From contig NZ_ALBQ01000011.1 of the NCBI RefSeq assembly GCF_000282895.1, positions 1-64,000 on the forward strand: DNA of 64,000 nt. Direction: 5' to 3'. This stretch comes from Sphingomonas sp. ATCC 31555 (GTDB lineage: Bacteria > Pseudomonadota > Alphaproteobacteria > Sphingomonadales > Sphingomonadaceae). Within the stretch, counting starts at the first letter, position 1; each line of letters begins with the position of its first letter. The notes beneath the pieces were generated by a model, which was not told where the DNA came from, did not search any database, and saw nothing but the letters and a program-made list of their open reading frames with translations. Made by a program: the position numbers and the translations under genes. This document shows positions 36,800 through 45,211 of the stretch, piece by piece.

Positions 36800-37449
36800 T
36801 GGCCTGGACCCGCGACGAAATGGCGGCGCGTGCCGCGCAGGAGCTGCAGGACGGCTTCTACGTCAATCTGGGCATCGGCATTCCTACGCTGGTGGCGAAC
36901 CACATCCCCGCGGGCGTGGAAGTGACGCTCCAGTCCGAGAACGGCATGCTCGGCATCGGCCCGTTCCCGCTAGAAGGCGACGAGGATCCCGACCTGATCA
37001 ACGCAGGCAAGCAGACGATCAGCGAACTGCCCAGCTCGGTCTATTTCAGCTCGTCGGACAGCTTCGCGATGATCCGCGGCGGGCATATCGACCTGACCGT
37101 GCTCGGCGCAATGGAAGTGAGCCAGGGGGGCGACATCGCCAACTGGATGATCCCCGGCAAGATGATCAAGGGGATGGGCGGGGCAATGGACCTGGTTGCC
37201 GGCGTCAAGAAGATCATCGTCGTGATGGAACACAACGCCAAGGACGGCAGCCCCAAATTCATTCCCGAATGCACGCTGCCGCTGACCGGCAAGAACGTGG
37301 TGGACATGATCATCACGGATCTCGCCGTGTTCAGCCGTGCCGATCATGCTTCGCCGTTTAGGCTGATCGAGCTGGCACCCGGCGTGACGGCCGAGGAAGT
37401 GGCGGCCAAGACCACCGCCAGCTACGACGTAGCACTGGCGACGGCGTGA
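36799..37449 (+). CDS. scoB: 3-Oxoacid CoA-transferase subunit B
   Basis: A 216-residue subunit B. The catalytic Glu47 is in [11 protein letters not shown], and [23 protein letters not shown] is a family hallmark. It forms the active transferase with ScoA; the glutamyl-CoA thioester intermediate is on this subunit. It starts within the stop of the phosphatase gene. Confidence 0.96.
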   Translation: MAWTRDEMAARAAQELQDGFYVNLGIGIPTLVANHIPAGVEVTLQSENGMLGIGPFPLEGDEDPDLINAGKQTISELPSSVYFSSSDSFAMIRGGHIDLTVLGAMEVSQGGDIANWMIPGKMIKGMGGAMDLVAGVKKIIVVMEHNAKDGSPKFIPECTLPLTGKNVVDMIITDLAVFSRADHASPFRLIELAPGVTAEEVAAKTTASYDVALATA

Positions 37450-37459
37450 TCCTGCGCCC

Positions 37460-37479
37460 CCTCCGGACCGATCCGGAGG
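37460..37479 (+). terminator. Hairpin after scoB
   Basis: CCTCCGGA, loop CCGA, TCCGGAGG: a perfect eight-pair stem soon after the scoB stop. No T-run follows, so termination is uncertain. Confidence 0.35.
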
Positions 37480-37490
37480 TGGCGCGTGTC

Positions 37491-37506
37491 ACTATCCAGT
37501 GATAGT
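37491..37506 (+). promoter_or_regulatory. Operator upstream of the TetR gene
   Basis: ACTATC-CAGT-GATAGT is a perfect dyad 35 bases before the regulator's GTG start. It is a likely self-regulation site, as TetR genes often bind their own promoter. Confidence 0.55.
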
Positions 37507-37540
37507 TAACGCCTTCCTGTGAGTTGGGGGAAGGGAAGGC

Positions 37541-38170
37541 GTGGACACCGAGGCACCGGCGAAGCGGCCGCGCAACGCGGCGAGCACGCGTGCGACGATC
37601 CTGGCGGCCGCCAAGGCGCTGCTGGCGGAGAAGGGGTTCGCCGGTTGGGGGGTGAACGCCATCGCCCGCGCGGCCGGATACGACAAACAGCTGATCTATC
37701 GCTATTTCGGCGGCATGGATGGGCTGGCGGAGGCCATTGCCGAGGATGTTTCCACCTGGATGCAATCCGCGCTCGCGCAACCCGATCACCGCACGCCGCC
37801 TGCCGACTATGCCGAACTGATGGCGCGGGTCGCGGTGGCGCTGCTTGATGCGCTGCGCAGCGATCCGCTGGCGCAGAAGATCCTGGCTTGGGAACTCTCC
37901 GCCTCGTCGAAGCTCGCCACGGCCTTTTCGGAGGCGCGCGGCAAGGCGCTTAGTGCATGGATCGCGCGTGAGCGGGGCACGTTGCAGCGGCCGTCGGGGA
38001 TCGATGCGCCGATGCTCAACGCACTGCTGATCGCGGCCATCCAGCAACTGGTGCTGTCCGGTGCCGCGAGCGGGCGCTTCCTGGGGCTGGACCTGACGGG
38101 GGATGCGGGCTGGGAACGGGTGCGCAGCGGCATCGCAGGGCTGACGCGGGCAATGTACCGCCAGGGCTGA
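37541..38170 (+). CDS. TetR-family transcriptional regulator
   Basis: A 209-residue regulator. The N-terminal DNA-binding domain is clear (TRATILAAAKALLAEKGFAGWGVNAIARAAGYDKQLIYRYF, given in two parts: helices at about residues 17-34 and 41-61). The C-terminal ligand domain is not recognisable. The GTG start follows GGGAAGG. Its target is unknown; it could control scoAB upstream or xylXBC downstream, or only itself. Confidence 0.9.
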   Translation: MDTEAPAKRPRNAASTRATILAAAKALLAEKGFAGWGVNAIARAAGYDKQLIYRYFGGMDGLAEAIAEDVSTWMQSALAQPDHRTPPADYAELMARVAVALLDALRSDPLAQKILAWELSASSKLATAFSEARGKALSAWIARERGTLQRPSGIDAPMLNALLIAAIQQLVLSGAASGRFLGLDLTGDAGWERVRSGIAGLTRAMYRQG

Positions 38171-38189
38171 CGTTGTTGGCCGCTGCCTA

Positions 38190-38211
38190 CCCCTCCCGCG
38201 AGCGGGAGGGG
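38190..38211. terminator. Bidirectional terminator after tetR and xylC
   Basis: CCCCTCCCGC, then GA, then GCGGGAGGGG: a long GC-rich stem between convergent genes. A T-run is lacking. Confidence 0.6.
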
Positions 38212-38244
38212 GTGAAAAGGGCGGGCACGCCGCTGGGCGCTTCC

Positions 38245-39138
38245 TTATGCTCCGACCCGGATCATCGATCCCGGTTGGCCGGCGACCGTCACGCGGAAGC
38301 TGAACAGGTCGCCCGAAGTCGGACGGGCGGCCTTGTCCTCGGCGGACAGGTGCTTGTTCGCGGTGGTGGCATACACCGTCTTCAGGTCCGGGCCGCCAAA
38401 CGCGATCTTGGTGATGGCATCGACGGGGAAGGGGACGGTCTCGACCAACGCGCCCGCCGGCGAATAGCGGCGAACCTCTGAGCCTGCATAGAGGCTCACC
38501 CACACATAGCCTTCGCTGTCGACGCAAGGACCATCCGGGAAGCCCTCGCCCTCGGCGATGCGGACGAATTCGCGGCGGTTGACCAGCGCGCCCTCGGCGT
38601 CGATGTCGCAGGCATAGACCACCGCCCCCAACGTATCGACATGGTAGAGCGTCTTGCCGTCCGGCGATACCGCAGGGCCGTTGGTGATCGAGACCTTCGG
38701 GCTGGAAGGCACACAGCTACCGTCTGCGGCGAGGCGATAGATGGTGCCGGTTGCTGCGCTCTCGCCATCATCCATCGTGCCGAACCACATCCGGCCTTCC
38801 GGATCGACGGTGCCGTCGTTCAGCCGGTTGCCGGGCAGATCGGGCTCGGGATCGATCAGCGGGGTAAAGCTGCCATCGGCCGGATCGAACTTGGCGAGAC
38901 CGGTCTGCAGGCCGGCCACGAAGCCGCCACTGGCGGCCGGGAGCGCAAAGCCCACCTGGGCCGGCGCGTCCCAGCTCTGCTTGTCGCCGGTGGCGGGATC
39001 ATAGCGGTGGATCTTGTGGCTCTTGATATCGACGAACCACAGCGCGGCGTCGCGCTCCACCCAGACCGGGCCTTCGAGAAGCGGGGCGCTGAGCCCCCAC
39101 ACGCTCTCCGGCGCCGAAACCACCACCTTGTCGGTCAT
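38245..39138 (-). CDS. xylC: SMP-30/gluconolactonase family lactonase (xylonolactonase)
   Basis: A 297-residue six-bladed propeller of the SMP-30 family. Metal-site motifs include LLEGPVWVERDAALWFVDI (Glu), GNRLNDGTVDPEGRMWFGT (Asn) and GFPDGPCVDSEGYVWVS (Asp). By context it hydrolyses the sugar lactone made by XylB in oxidative pentose breakdown. Its start overlaps the end of the dehydrogenase gene closely; these two and xylX are one operon. Confidence 0.87.
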   Translation of the reverse strand: MTDKVVVSAPESVWGLSAPLLEGPVWVERDAALWFVDIKSHKIHRYDPATGDKQSWDAPAQVGFALPAASGGFVAGLQTGLAKFDPADGSFTPLIDPEPDLPGNRLNDGTVDPEGRMWFGTMDDGESAATGTIYRLAADGSCVPSSPKVSITNGPAVSPDGKTLYHVDTLGAVVYACDIDAEGALVNRREFVRIAEGEGFPDGPCVDSEGYVWVSLYAGSEVRRYSPAGALVETVPFPVDAITKIAFGGPDLKTVYATTANKHLSAEDKAARPTSGDLFSFRVTVAGQPGSMIRVGA

Positions 39139-39139
39139 C

Positions 39140-39937
39140 TTATCTCCAGCCTGCATCCACGAAGAATTCATGGCTCGTTATCAGGCGTGCATCGTCCGAT
39201 GCAAGGAACAGCGCCGCCGCTGCGATATCATCGGGCACCAGGCGGCCGGGCAGGCACTGCGCCTTGACGATCTCGGCCTCGCCCTCGGGCGTGTACCACT
39301 TCATCTGGCGCGGCGTCTTGACGTTGCCGGGGACGATGCAGACCGAGCGGATGCCGTCCGGGCCCAGCTCGCGCGCCAGGCTGCGGGTGAGGCCTTCGAT
39401 TGCTGCCTTGGCGGTCTGGTAGAGGGTCAACTCCTCGAGTGCCAGGTGCCAGGAGATCGAGCCGAGGTTGATGATCACGCCGGCGCGCTTCGCCTTCATC
39501 GCCGGGATCACCGCCTGCGCCATGAAGAACTGGTGGCGCAGGTTCACGTTCATGCGGTTGTCCCAGTACTCCGGGGTCACCTGCTCGATCGTGTGGCGGT
39601 CGTCATTCGCGGCGTTGTTCAGCAGTACGTCGAACGCGCCCTCGGCGTCGATCAGCGCCTGAACCTGCGCCTGTGCGGCGCGGATGTCGGTGAGGTCGAC
39701 CTTGTAGAAGCGCGGCGCGATTGCCGCGCCCGACAGGCTGGCGACCAGCGCCTGCGAGTCCTCCTCGGCGATGTCGAAGAAGGTCACGTCCGCGCCTTGG
39801 CGGACGAACCCTTCGACCAGCCCGGCACCGATGCCCGAACCACCCCCGGTGATCAGGACCCGCTTGCCCTTGAGGCTCGGATAGACGGCACGCTCAGCGG
39901 CCGGAATCGGGCCCTGCTGGAGATCGGCTTCGGACAT
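39140..39937 (-). CDS. xylB: Pentose (D-xylose) dehydrogenase, SDR family
   Basis: A 265-residue short-chain dehydrogenase closely similar, as far as I recall, to Caulobacter XylB, the NAD-dependent D-xylose dehydrogenase. Shared segments are YPSLKGKRVLITGGGSGIGAGL, NNAANDDRH, GSISWHLALEELTLYQTAKAAIEG (catalytic Ser, Tyr, Lys) and KWYTPEGEAEIVKAQCLPGR. It starts the Weimberg oxidative pathway. L-Arabinose or related sugars remain possible. Confidence 0.88.
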   Translation of the reverse strand: MSEADLQQGPIPAAERAVYPSLKGKRVLITGGGSGIGAGLVEGFVRQGADVTFFDIAEEDSQALVASLSGAAIAPRFYKVDLTDIRAAQAQVQALIDAEGAFDVLLNNAANDDRHTIEQVTPEYWDNRMNVNLRHQFFMAQAVIPAMKAKRAGVIINLGSISWHLALEELTLYQTAKAAIEGLTRSLARELGPDGIRSVCIVPGNVKTPRQMKWYTPEGEAEIVKAQCLPGRLVPDDIAAAALFLASDDARLITSHEFFVDAGWR

Positions 39938-39945
39938 GGACTACC

Positions 39946-41085
39946 TTACGAGTTCGAGAGAAGGCCGCGCGCGGCGAGATTGCGCATCAGGTCGCGGATG
40001 CCGAACGTCCAGGGCGCGGCGGCCTTCGACGTGGTGACGCGGTTGACGAGCGTGCCGAGCTTCGGCGTGGAGATGCGGACGATATCGCCCGGCTTGTGCG
40101 TGAAGCCGCGGCCGGGATGGTCGCGATCCTGCACGGGCGCGAACAACGTGCCGAGGAACAGCGCGAAGCCGTCCGGATACTGGTGCTCGCTCAGCGTCTG
40201 GCGGACGAGTTCGGTGGGATCGCGGCTGATCTCGCTCATCTTGTTCGTGCCCGAAAGGCGATAGCCCTCCGGCCCGTCGATGGTGAGATCGACCACGGCG
40301 CTGCGCACATCGTCCATCGTGAAGCTGGCATCGAACAGGCGGATGAAGGGGCCGATCGCGGTGGAGGCGTTGTTGTCTTTTGCCTTGCCGAGCAGCAGCG
40401 CGCTGCGGCCCTCGAAGTCGCGCAGATTGACGTCGTTGCCGAGGGTTGCCCCCTTTATGGTGCCGTTGCGGTCGACGACGAGCACCACTTCCGGCTCGGG
40501 ATTGTTCCAGTCGCTGTCGGAACGGATGCCGATATCGGCGCCCCAACCCATCGCCGAAAGCACCGGCGCCTTGGTGAATACTTCCGCATCCGGGCCGATC
40601 GCGACCTCGAGGTACTGCGACCACATGCCGGCATCGATCAGCGCGGCCTTCAGGCTGGCGGCTTCGGGCGTGCCGGGGACAACCGAGCGGATGCCCGAAC
40701 CGACCTTGGCTTCCAGATCGCCGCGAATCTCGGCAGCCTTGTCGGCATCGCCGCGAGCGCGTTCTTCGATCACCCGCTCGAGCGCGGAAACGGCGAAGGT
40801 GACGCCGGCCGCCTTGACGCACTGCAGGTCGACGGGCGCAAGAATCTGCGGCGCCGAATCGGTGCCGAGCGCATCGACGCTGCACAGCACCTCGCCGGTA
40901 AGGGTGGCGATATCGTCGCGTTCGAGCAGGTCGGCGACGGTCGGCGCGGTCGCCGATACGTCAATCACGTCCCCGTTGCGGAGGAGAACTGGGCTGGGAC
41001 CGGCCGGCGTAAGAACACGACCGACCAAGATTGCCTGCGTATGATCGGCAGGCAGCATTGCTGAAGACGCTTCCAAGACCCTCAC
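39946..41085 (-). CDS. xylX: FAH-family dehydratase (2-keto-3-deoxy-xylonate dehydratase)
   Basis: A 379-residue fumarylacetoacetate-hydrolase-fold enzyme. Metal-binding residues are visible in EPEVVLVVD and DVNLRDFEGRS, and GPFIRLFDASFTM resembles Caulobacter XylX. It would dehydrate 2-keto-3-deoxy-xylonate to alpha-ketoglutarate semialdehyde. The start is a GTG at 41085, with TTG (41076) and ATG (41058) as alternatives; start choice is unsure. Confidence 0.85.
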   Translation of the reverse strand: MRVLEASSAMLPADHTQAILVGRVLTPAGPSPVLLRNGDVIDVSATAPTVADLLERDDIATLTGEVLCSVDALGTDSAPQILAPVDLQCVKAAGVTFAVSALERVIEERARGDADKAAEIRGDLEAKVGSGIRSVVPGTPEAASLKAALIDAGMWSQYLEVAIGPDAEVFTKAPVLSAMGWGADIGIRSDSDWNNPEPEVVLVVDRNGTIKGATLGNDVNLRDFEGRSALLLGKAKDNNASTAIGPFIRLFDASFTMDDVRSAVVDLTIDGPEGYRLSGTNKMSEISRDPTELVRQTLSEHQYPDGFALFLGTLFAPVQDRDHPGRGFTHKPGDIVRISTPKLGTLVNRVTTSKAAAPWTFGIRDLMRNLAARGLLSNS

Positions 41086-41105
41086 CCTTAGCTGATTTCA
41101 AATTG

Positions 41106-41119
41106 TGATAGCGCTACCA
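41106..41119 (-). promoter_or_regulatory. LacI-type operator upstream of xylX
   Basis: TGATAGCGCTACCA is a palindrome with a single mismatched pair, 21 bases before the xylX start. It is of the XylR/LacI family type (TGGTAGCGCTACCA in related organisms). The regulator gene is not in the window. Confidence 0.65.
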
Positions 41120-41176
41120 TTGCCGCTCCACGAACGCAAATGTCAAGCGTCGGCATTAGCGCACGCGTTCTAAGTT

Positions 41177-41833
41177 TCAAATATGAGAGAGGATTTCTTC
41201 CACGATTGCTTCCGGAGCCCGCATCGCACCGTTTTCGCTCGCATGGACGATGCGCCACGGGCCCAGAAGATCGGCGGCGACAATCGCCTCGTAATTGCCG
41301 CGTACGCGCTGCTGCAGGGCGATATCCGCCTCATATTCGTCGAAGCTGCGATCGGTATAGCTGCGCTGCGCCTTTTGCAGGATCAGTTCGCGGGCGAGAT
41401 CCCACGGCGTATCCAGATAGAGCGACAGGCGTGGACGAGGCAGGGCGAACTGGCCGATTTCGAGCGCAAGGATCCAGTCCATCAGCGCCCGGCCATCGTC
41501 GCCGCCGAGCTTGGCGCCCTGATACGCCATGTTCGACGCGACATAGCGATCGAGCACTACCACGTCATGCTCCGCCTGCGCCTGGAGCAGCGCATCCCGC
41601 CATTCGAGTCGATCAAGGGCATAAAGCACGGCGGCCGCCTTGGGGCTGACGGGTACCTCGAGCTCCCCGGCGAGCATCCGGCCGATGGTCACCCCGGCGA
41701 CGGTTTCGCCATAGCGCGGAAAGCCGAGTACGGTGGCAGTGCGCCCGCGTGCGTTCAGCGCGGCGCACAGCCCGCGCGCCGCCGTATTCTTGCCTACGCC
41801 GTCGGCGCCTTCGATCGCGATCAGATCACCCAT
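41177..41833 (-). CDS. tmk: Thymidylate kinase
   Basis: A 218-residue kinase that phosphorylates dTMP to dTDP. It has the DRYVASNMAYQGAK motif (DRY) and the loop LYLDTPWDLAREL. The P-loop is GADGVGKNT: Asn replaces the usual Ser/Thr after GK, but Thr comes one place later. This could be a second, divergent copy of tmk. It lies in opposite orientation to nothing nearby, between xylX and an unknown gene. Confidence 0.85.
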   Translation of the reverse strand: MGDLIAIEGADGVGKNTAARGLCAALNARGRTATVLGFPRYGETVAGVTIGRMLAGELEVPVSPKAAAVLYALDRLEWRDALLQAQAEHDVVVLDRYVASNMAYQGAKLGGDDGRALMDWILALEIGQFALPRPRLSLYLDTPWDLARELILQKAQRSYTDRSFDEYEADIALQQRVRGNYEAIVAADLLGPWRIVHASENGAMRAPEAIVEEILSHI

Positions 41834-41885
41834 GGCCGCGCCATAGCATGGCGGCGCGGCTTGTCACGGCTTCAGCCGCATCCGA

Positions 41886-42398
41886 TCAATGGCGCGAGGG
41901 GGCGACCGAGGGGGTGCAGAGCAAGGCGCACGGCCCGCGCGGCGCCAGCGCAACGATGGCGGTCAGCGGCGCTTCGCCGCTGGCGTGCGCCATCAGCCAG
42001 CCCGCCTGGGCAACGGCCGGGCGCGCGGGAGAGAAGGCGACGCCGGTGCCGTCCGTGATTATCCCGAGCCGGCGCGGCGGAGTTGGCCAGCGCCCGGCGA
42101 GATAGGTGAGACACGCGGCGGCCGCATCCTGCAGGATGCCCTCGTCGCTGTCTTCGGGACAGAAGGCTTCGGGCGTGGCCTCGATCTCCGCGATCACGCG
42201 AAAGTCGTCGCCCCGCCACCAGATCATCCGCAGCGAGCCGGCATCGTTCTGCTCCAGCCCCAGGAACAGCTTGCTGCCGTCCGGCAGCAGCGGCCGCGCG
42301 CAGCGCGCTACTTCTTCCGCCAGTTCGGTAAGCTTGTAATTCGCCCGCGGAAGCAGGTGCTGGGCGGCGAGATCATTGGCACGCGAATCATGGGACAT
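41886..42398 (-). CDS. Conserved-looking hypothetical protein
   Basis: A 170-residue soluble protein with a helical N-terminus and a middle beta-rich part (LFLGLEQNDAGSLRMIWWRGDDFRVIAEIEATPEAF). I do not recognise it. It has a TATAAT-like -10 element at 42429-42434 (minus strand) similar to those before flagellar genes nearby, so it may belong to that regulon. Confidence 0.65.
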   Translation of the reverse strand: MSHDSRANDLAAQHLLPRANYKLTELAEEVARCARPLLPDGSKLFLGLEQNDAGSLRMIWWRGDDFRVIAEIEATPEAFCPEDSDEGILQDAAAACLTYLAGRWPTPPRRLGIITDGTGVAFSPARPAVAQAGWLMAHASGEAPLTAIVALAPRGPCALLCTPSVAPSRH

Positions 42399-42457
42399 CG
42401 AACCGTTCCGGGGAAGAGCTGTTCTTCCATTATAGAACGATCCTGCCCGATGCGGGA

Positions 42458-43513
42458 TCAGTGCAGCGCGGCGCTGCTCGGTGCGGCGGTCGCAGCCAAT
42501 GAGATGGCTTCCACGGTCTCGCGGGTCGCTTCTGCGGCAACGACGGTGGCGACGCTGGCCGGGTCGATCGCGCGAACGCTGGACAGCAGATTGTGCGGCT
42601 GGCTGGGGTCCGGCAGGATCGGCGCTGCGTTGCGTGCAGCGGCCGGCTGGCGGCGCTTGGCGGTGGCGGGAGTGCCATATTCGGCCATGACCGAGAAGCG
42701 GGGATCGGCGGCAGCGATTTCGGCGATCACCTTGGCGGCGCGCTTGGTGATCTGGCGGACGCGCTCCTTGGTGACGCCGGTTTCGAGCGACAGATCGTCC
42801 AGCGTCGCGGTCTGGAACACGCGGCGGGCGACGATCTCGCGATCACGCTCCAGCTTGGCTTCCAGCTTTTCCAGCTCGACCGGGTCGATGCCATGGGTAG
42901 CGTGGCGGAGGCGCGGCCCTTCGCGGCGCAGCGCTGCTTCTTCCCGCTTCGGGCGAGGGCGGCGGCGAAGCTGCTCCATGCCGACCTTGCGGAGATGATC
43001 GACATAGGCGTCGATCAGCGAGGCGATCGCGCCATCGGCGAGGTAATCGGAGGCGGCGCTTTCGGTGCGGAACAGCGCATCTTCGTCTTCGATCATCGCT
43101 TCGGGCGACAGTTCCTCGCCATCGGCCGAGGTGCCGAGCGCGGTGAGCGAAACGGTGGTGGCTTCGACCTTCTTCGCCGAGGGGCGCTGATCGGTCATCA
43201 GACGGAAGCGCAGGCTCTGCAGCTCGCCGCGGATCTGCCAGTTCACGAAGGTGGTGAACTGGGCCTTTTCGGGCTCATAGGCCTGGATGGCGCGGTGCAC
43301 CGCGATGGCGCAGCACTGCTCGGCATCGTCCCAGTGGGCGGTCAGGCCATATTGGCGGATGAAGTGGCGGATACGGGGTGCGATCAGCTTCAGGATGCGA
43401 GCGAAAGCACGATCGATTTCGGCGCGCTGGCGGTTGGTCTGCGTACCGTCCTTGGGCGAATTCTCGATAACGGTGGCAACGGCTGCCTCGAGAGCGATCG
43501 TGATCTTCGACAT
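42458..43513 (-). CDS. Atypical sigma-70 family factor
   Basis: A 351-residue protein with region 2 (about residues 35-105: HWDDAEQCCAIAVHRAIQAYEPEKAQFTTFVNWQIRGELQ in two motifs) and region 4 (about 240-275: LDDLSLETGVTKERVRQITKRA). Between them lies a long charged linker with no region 3. The C-terminal 80 residues are Ala/Pro-rich. It is not FliA and not RpoD or RpoH. It stands before the flagellar genes with a CtrA half-site and TATAAT element upstream. Promoter specificity is unknown. Confidence 0.75.
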   Translation of the reverse strand: MSKITIALEAAVATVIENSPKDGTQTNRQRAEIDRAFARILKLIAPRIRHFIRQYGLTAHWDDAEQCCAIAVHRAIQAYEPEKAQFTTFVNWQIRGELQSLRFRLMTDQRPSAKKVEATTVSLTALGTSADGEELSPEAMIEDEDALFRTESAASDYLADGAIASLIDAYVDHLRKVGMEQLRRRPRPKREEAALRREGPRLRHATHGIDPVELEKLEAKLERDREIVARRVFQTATLDDLSLETGVTKERVRQITKRAAKVIAEIAAADPRFSVMAEYGTPATAKRRQPAAARNAAPILPDPSQPHNLLSSVRAIDPASVATVVAAEATRETVEAISLAATAAPSSAALH

Positions 43514-43643
43514 CTAACTTCCCCTGATTCGAGCCGGCGGGTCCGATTGTTTCGGCGCCGTCGACAGGGGCAGATTTGGGCTGAATAACTTAAAACACTG
43601 CTAACCCGGGGCTTAGGTAGAATCCCGAAAAGCCATTTCGGTT

Positions 43644-43649
43644 ATTATA
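43644..43649 (-). promoter_or_regulatory. TATAAT element upstream of the sigma-like gene
   Basis: On the minus strand GCCTATAATAACC is centred here, about 130 bases before the sigma-like gene's ATG. There is no TTGACA-like -35. A CtrA half-site (TTAACCAT) lies 43-50 bases upstream. Confidence 0.5.
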
Positions 43650-43691
43650 GGCGCGACGATTCGCGTGAAGGGACAAGTCATTGAAAAAAAT

Positions 43692-43699
43692 ATGGTTAA
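43692..43699 (-). promoter_or_regulatory. CtrA-type half-site (TTAACCAT) and adjacent dyad
   Basis: TTAACCAT on the minus strand equals the short CtrA motif seen in sphingomonads. Immediately beside it, TCGTCG-AAA-CGACGA (43701-43715) is a perfect dyad. Both lie between the sigma-like gene and the upstream hydrolase gene. Confidence 0.5.
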
Positions 43700-43751
43700 T
43701 TCGTCGAAACGACGACCGTTAACGCGCTCGGCGCGCGTGTATCCCCGTGGT

Positions 43752-44783
43752 TTAAAGGGAGAATTTTTCCGGCTGGATGCGGCGATCGATGAAGCCGAGT
43801 AACCATTCGCGGTGCGCACTTTTCGCATCGCCGGCACTGGCAATGCGCTGATCGGCGGCCGCGCCGCCAATCTGGGCGGCCAGCAACTGGCGGGCCCGTG
43901 CGGGCGCGATTTCGCCGGCCAGGAAGCGCCGGGCATCCGCCAGCCCCAGATGGTGGCCAAGATAAGCGGCCTTGGCCAAGGTTTCCGAATCGGCGCGTAC
44001 CTTGAGACCGGCCGATTCGAGCTGGCGCAGATTGCTGCACGCCATGTCGGCGACGCTCATGATCGACGCTTGCGGATCATAGCGAAGCGCCAACACTTCG
44101 CCCCGCCGAGCCGGATCGACTTTGCCCGATCCCGTAAGCCAACCGCGTTGTTGCGCTACCTGGTTGAGCCAGGTGCCGGGCTGTTCGGCGAGCGTCTGCC
44201 AGGTGCCGCTGAGGAACTGGCCGAGCCCGGCGGCGCTGGAGCGTGGGTTGCGCGACAGCGGATTCCAGCTGCCGTCTCCGCCCTTTGCCGCTTCGGCATC
44301 GATGATCGCGGCGATAGCCGATGCGGGGATGCCGCTGCGCGCGCCGGCTTCGGCCAGCGTGGCATGGTATCGGGCGTTCGGGCCTAGCGCGAGCGGCGTG
44401 TTGTCGCCGGTCGCGTTGGTTTCGAACGGTGGCGGAGATGGACGCGAACTTGCCGCTGCCGGCGCGGGTGCGGCTCCCAGCGCCTTGGCGATCACGCCGG
44501 GTTCGCCTTCGCGATCTTCGCCACCGCGGTGGCAATCGCAGTCGCAGCGGCAGTTGCACTTGCCGCGCGCCGTTTGCGGCACCTGCGTGCCGAGCATTTC
44601 GAGCAGCGAATCCATCGACATGCCGGCCCCACCCAGCGGCATTCCGCTCTTGTTCGGATCGCGCTCGCCATCGCCGATCGCCGCCCGCCACAGTCGGTTG
44701 GAAAGCTCCGACTGCGCCTGTGCATAGATGACGTTGGCGCGCTGCGCAGGGGTCAGCGCGGCTAGATCGGGTCGCTGAATCAT
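43752..44783 (-). CDS. Lysozyme-like peptidoglycan hydrolase in the flagellar cluster
   Basis: A 343-residue protein. Residues about 130-330 look like a transglycosylase/lysozyme fold: IIDAEAAKGG with the likely catalytic Glu and SSAAGLGQFLSGTWQ. The N-terminal part (to about 125) is unlike known domains and holds the cysteine-rich string CNCRCDCDCH (about residues 76-85). No FlgJ muramidase is seen in this part of the cluster, so this may be the rod-penetration enzyme. It overlaps fliJ by four bases. Confidence 0.7.
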   Translation of the reverse strand: MIQRPDLAALTPAQRANVIYAQAQSELSNRLWRAAIGDGERDPNKSGMPLGGAGMSMDSLLEMLGTQVPQTARGKCNCRCDCDCHRGGEDREGEPGVIAKALGAAPAPAAASSRPSPPPFETNATGDNTPLALGPNARYHATLAEAGARSGIPASAIAAIIDAEAAKGGDGSWNPLSRNPRSSAAGLGQFLSGTWQTLAEQPGTWLNQVAQQRGWLTGSGKVDPARRGEVLALRYDPQASIMSVADMACSNLRQLESAGLKVRADSETLAKAAYLGHHLGLADARRFLAGEIAPARARQLLAAQIGGAAADQRIASAGDAKSAHREWLLGFIDRRIQPEKFSL

Positions 44784-45211
44784 CCGGCCTTCACCAACAT
44801 GCGCTTGCGCTCGCGCAAGAAGCGCGCCGCCGCGATATCGTCGATTGCCGCCTGTTCGGCGGCTTCCAGCGCACGCGCCTGTTCGTCGCGATAGCGCTCG
44901 GCGGCGATTTCGATCGCCCGCAGCCGGCCAAAGGCTTCCAGCGCCTGCGCGCGCAGTTGCACCAGCCGGCCCCGTGCCGCTTCGGCCTCGGCGGCCAGGC
45001 GGGCGAGTTCGCGCTTGGCCAGTGCCAGCCAGGCATCCGAATCGAACGGCAACGCATGGGCGAGCACGCGCTCTTCGCGGGTGCGGCCCTGCAGCGCGCT
45101 CGCCTCCTCCTCCAGCGACGCGACGCGCTCGACGGCGGCGGCGATCGCCACCTTCACCGCGTCCACTTCGCGCTGCTGCATCCGCAGGGCGGTGTCATAG
45201 GGCGTCTTCAT
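44780..45211 (-). CDS. fliJ: Flagellar export chaperone FliJ
   Basis: A 143-residue, almost entirely helical protein with coiled-coil pattern and high Arg/Ala/Glu content, matching FliJ. It binds the export gate and FliI ATPase. It overlaps fliI by four bases (ATGA) and also the hydrolase gene, so the four genes are a coupled operon. Confidence 0.85.
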   Translation of the reverse strand: MKTPYDTALRMQQREVDAVKVAIAAAVERVASLEEEASALQGRTREERVLAHALPFDSDAWLALAKRELARLAAEAEAARGRLVQLRAQALEAFGRLRAIEIAAERYRDEQARALEAAEQAAIDDIAAARFLRERKRMLVKAG

